From NCBI GenBank assembly GCA_021780585.1, contig JAJXYM010000027.1:1-6522 (forward strand): 6,522 bases of DNA, read 5' to 3'. Positions 6,093 to 6,522 of this stretch are shown in pieces. This stretch comes from Deltaproteobacteria bacterium. Its GTDB lineage: Bacteria; Desulfobacterota; Binatia; Binatales; Binataceae. Every line of letters begins with the position of its first letter. Position 1 is the stretch's first letter. A program made the translations under genes and the position numbers. Below the pieces are notes generated by a model. That model was not told the DNA's origin and did not search any database. It worked only from the letters and a program-made list of their open reading frames with translations.

Positions 6093-6103
6093 TTGACCGT
6101 CAC
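6093..6103. repeat. Palindromic box 3 (TTGACCGTCAC)
   Basis: The core TGAC-c-GTCA at 6094-6102 is itself palindromic. It lies about 86 nt upstream of the monooxygenase start, a reasonable place for an operator. TTGACC could also be a -35 box, but nothing like a -10 follows 17 bp later (CACGAA). Confidence 0.45.
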
Positions 6104-6177
6104 GCGGCGCCGCGCCACGAATCGAGGATTGCCGCGCCGGCGCTTCCCGCCGCCGCGCAGCGCCACGGGAGATGCCG

Positions 6178-6182
6178 GGAGG
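6178..6182 (+). promoter_or_regulatory. Ribosome binding site of the FAD monooxygenase
   Basis: GGAGG within GGGAGGG lies 6 nt before the ATG at 6189. It is the strongest Shine-Dalgarno in the window and fixes the start of the truncated gene. Confidence 0.8.
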
Positions 6183-6188
6183 GATTGA

Positions 6189-6522
6189 ATGGCCGCGAGC
6201 GAAAACGCCTATCGAACCACCAGCGAATTGCGCATCCTGATCGTCGGCGGCGGAATCGCCGGGCTGACGCTGGCGGCTCTGCTCCGCCAACGCGGGCTGC
6301 GGCCGGTCGTGATCGAGCAGGCGCAGGCCTACGCGCCGGTCGGCTATGTGCTCACGTTATGGCCCGCCGGCGGCCGGATTCTCAAAGGCTTGGGACTGCA
6401 CGAACGTTTCGTCGCGGCCGGCCTGCCGATGCGGCGTTACAACGTCGCCGGCGAAGACGGCAGGGTGATTCGCGGCTACGATCTCGACGCGCCGAGCCAG
6501 ACCTACGGCCCGCTGATCTCGA
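6189..6522 (+). CDS. FAD-dependent monooxygenase/oxidoreductase (PHBH-like), 5' part
   Basis: Only the first 111 codons are visible; the frame is open at the window end. Residues 15-44 are the FAD-binding Rossmann motif: RILIV, then G20-G-G22-I-A-G25, LTLAALLRQRGL, and VVIEQ ending in the ribose-binding acidic residue E43. The following GYVLTLWPAGGRILKGLGL matches the strand-helix after the motif in group A flavoprotein hydroxylases (p-hydroxybenzoate hydroxylase, UbiH, salicylate hydroxylase and kynurenine monooxygenase relatives). These hydroxylate aromatic or polyketide substrates using NAD(P)H and oxygen, but the substrate cannot be inferred from this part. The ATG follows a strong Shine-Dalgarno. 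The gene is transcribed away from thiC, and three palindromic boxes lie in its upstream region. Geranylgeranyl-reductase-like or tetracycline-oxidase-like relatives are not excluded. Confidence 0.87.
   Translation, partial: MAASENAYRTTSELRILIVGGGIAGLTLAALLRQRGLRPVVIEQAQAYAPVGYVLTLWPAGGRILKGLGLHERFVAAGLPMRRYNVAGEDGRVIRGYDLDAPSQTYGPLIS

Larger units (their letters stand above)
5777..6188. other. 412-bp divergent control region between thiC and the FAD monooxygenase
   Basis: I see no convincing gene here. The thiC side (5777-5933) would be a leader of about 138 nt if transcription starts just after the TATAAT at 5926-5921. It contains GC-rich self-complementary stretches, such as GCGCGCG with CGCGCGC flanking a small GGC...GCC hairpin at about 5852-5890. 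It lacks the conserved TPP-riboswitch strings CTGAGA and ACCTGATC. The middle (5967-6002) is AT-rich, ending in T7. The right half holds palindromic boxes and then GC-rich sequence up to the ribosome site of the monooxygenase. Confidence 0.7.

Noticed and set aside
5865..6188. Open frame of 107 codons on the plus strand ending just before the monooxygenase
   Set aside because: It is Arg/Pro-rich with no family resemblance, and it runs through the palindromic boxes and AT-rich patch. This is a chance frame in GC-rich intergenic DNA.

Overview
The window is GC-rich and densely coded, with AT-rich sequence confined to short intergenic patches. It looks like a chromosomal housekeeping segment of a free-living bacterium. 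Clues to the lineage are a secreted VWFA protein of the architecture often called 'VWFA-related Acidobacterial domain', a short-form ThiC (437 aa, without the long N-terminal extension of the E. coli enzyme) and a MoeB/ThiF enzyme with its rhodanese domain at the N-terminus. These would fit Acidobacteriota, Binatota-like or former deltaproteobacterial soil lineages. That placement is inference, because the window holds no rRNA or other marker. I see no mobile element, CRISPR array, tRNA or phage gene.

Layout. 1-367 (+) is the 3' part of an Rrf2-family regulator with an Fe-S-type cysteine cluster. 589-1764 (+) encodes a secreted protein with a complete-MIDAS von Willebrand A domain. It converges, across a 71-bp gap, on a minus-strand run. 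Read in the direction of transcription, that run is thiC (5776-4463), a BCP-type peroxiredoxin (4479-3991, overlapping the end of thiC by 17 bp), a rhodanese-MoeB/ThiF fusion (3867-2656), an intrinsic terminator (2614-2576) and a histidine-phosphatase-family enzyme (2549-1836). A 412-bp control region (5777-6188) separates thiC from a divergent FAD-dependent monooxygenase that begins at 6189 and leaves the window.

How the genes may work together. ThiC makes the pyrimidine half of thiamine. The MoeB/ThiF enzyme activates a ubiquitin-like sulfur carrier (MoaD or ThiS), and its rhodanese domain could supply the sulfur, so the run has a thiamine and/or molybdopterin sulfur-transfer flavour. The peroxiredoxin is translationally tied to thiC. 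It may protect the oxygen-sensitive [4Fe-4S] radical-SAM enzyme, but that is a hypothesis. No thiS, thiG or moaD is visible.

Most of the window is ordinary. The signals most worth a second look are regulatory: a perfect inverted repeat centred on a TATAAT box upstream of thiC, with no recognisable TPP riboswitch, and a cluster of three TGAC-n-GTCA-type palindromes upstream of the monooxygenase. I found no convincing evidence of a wholly new biological system.
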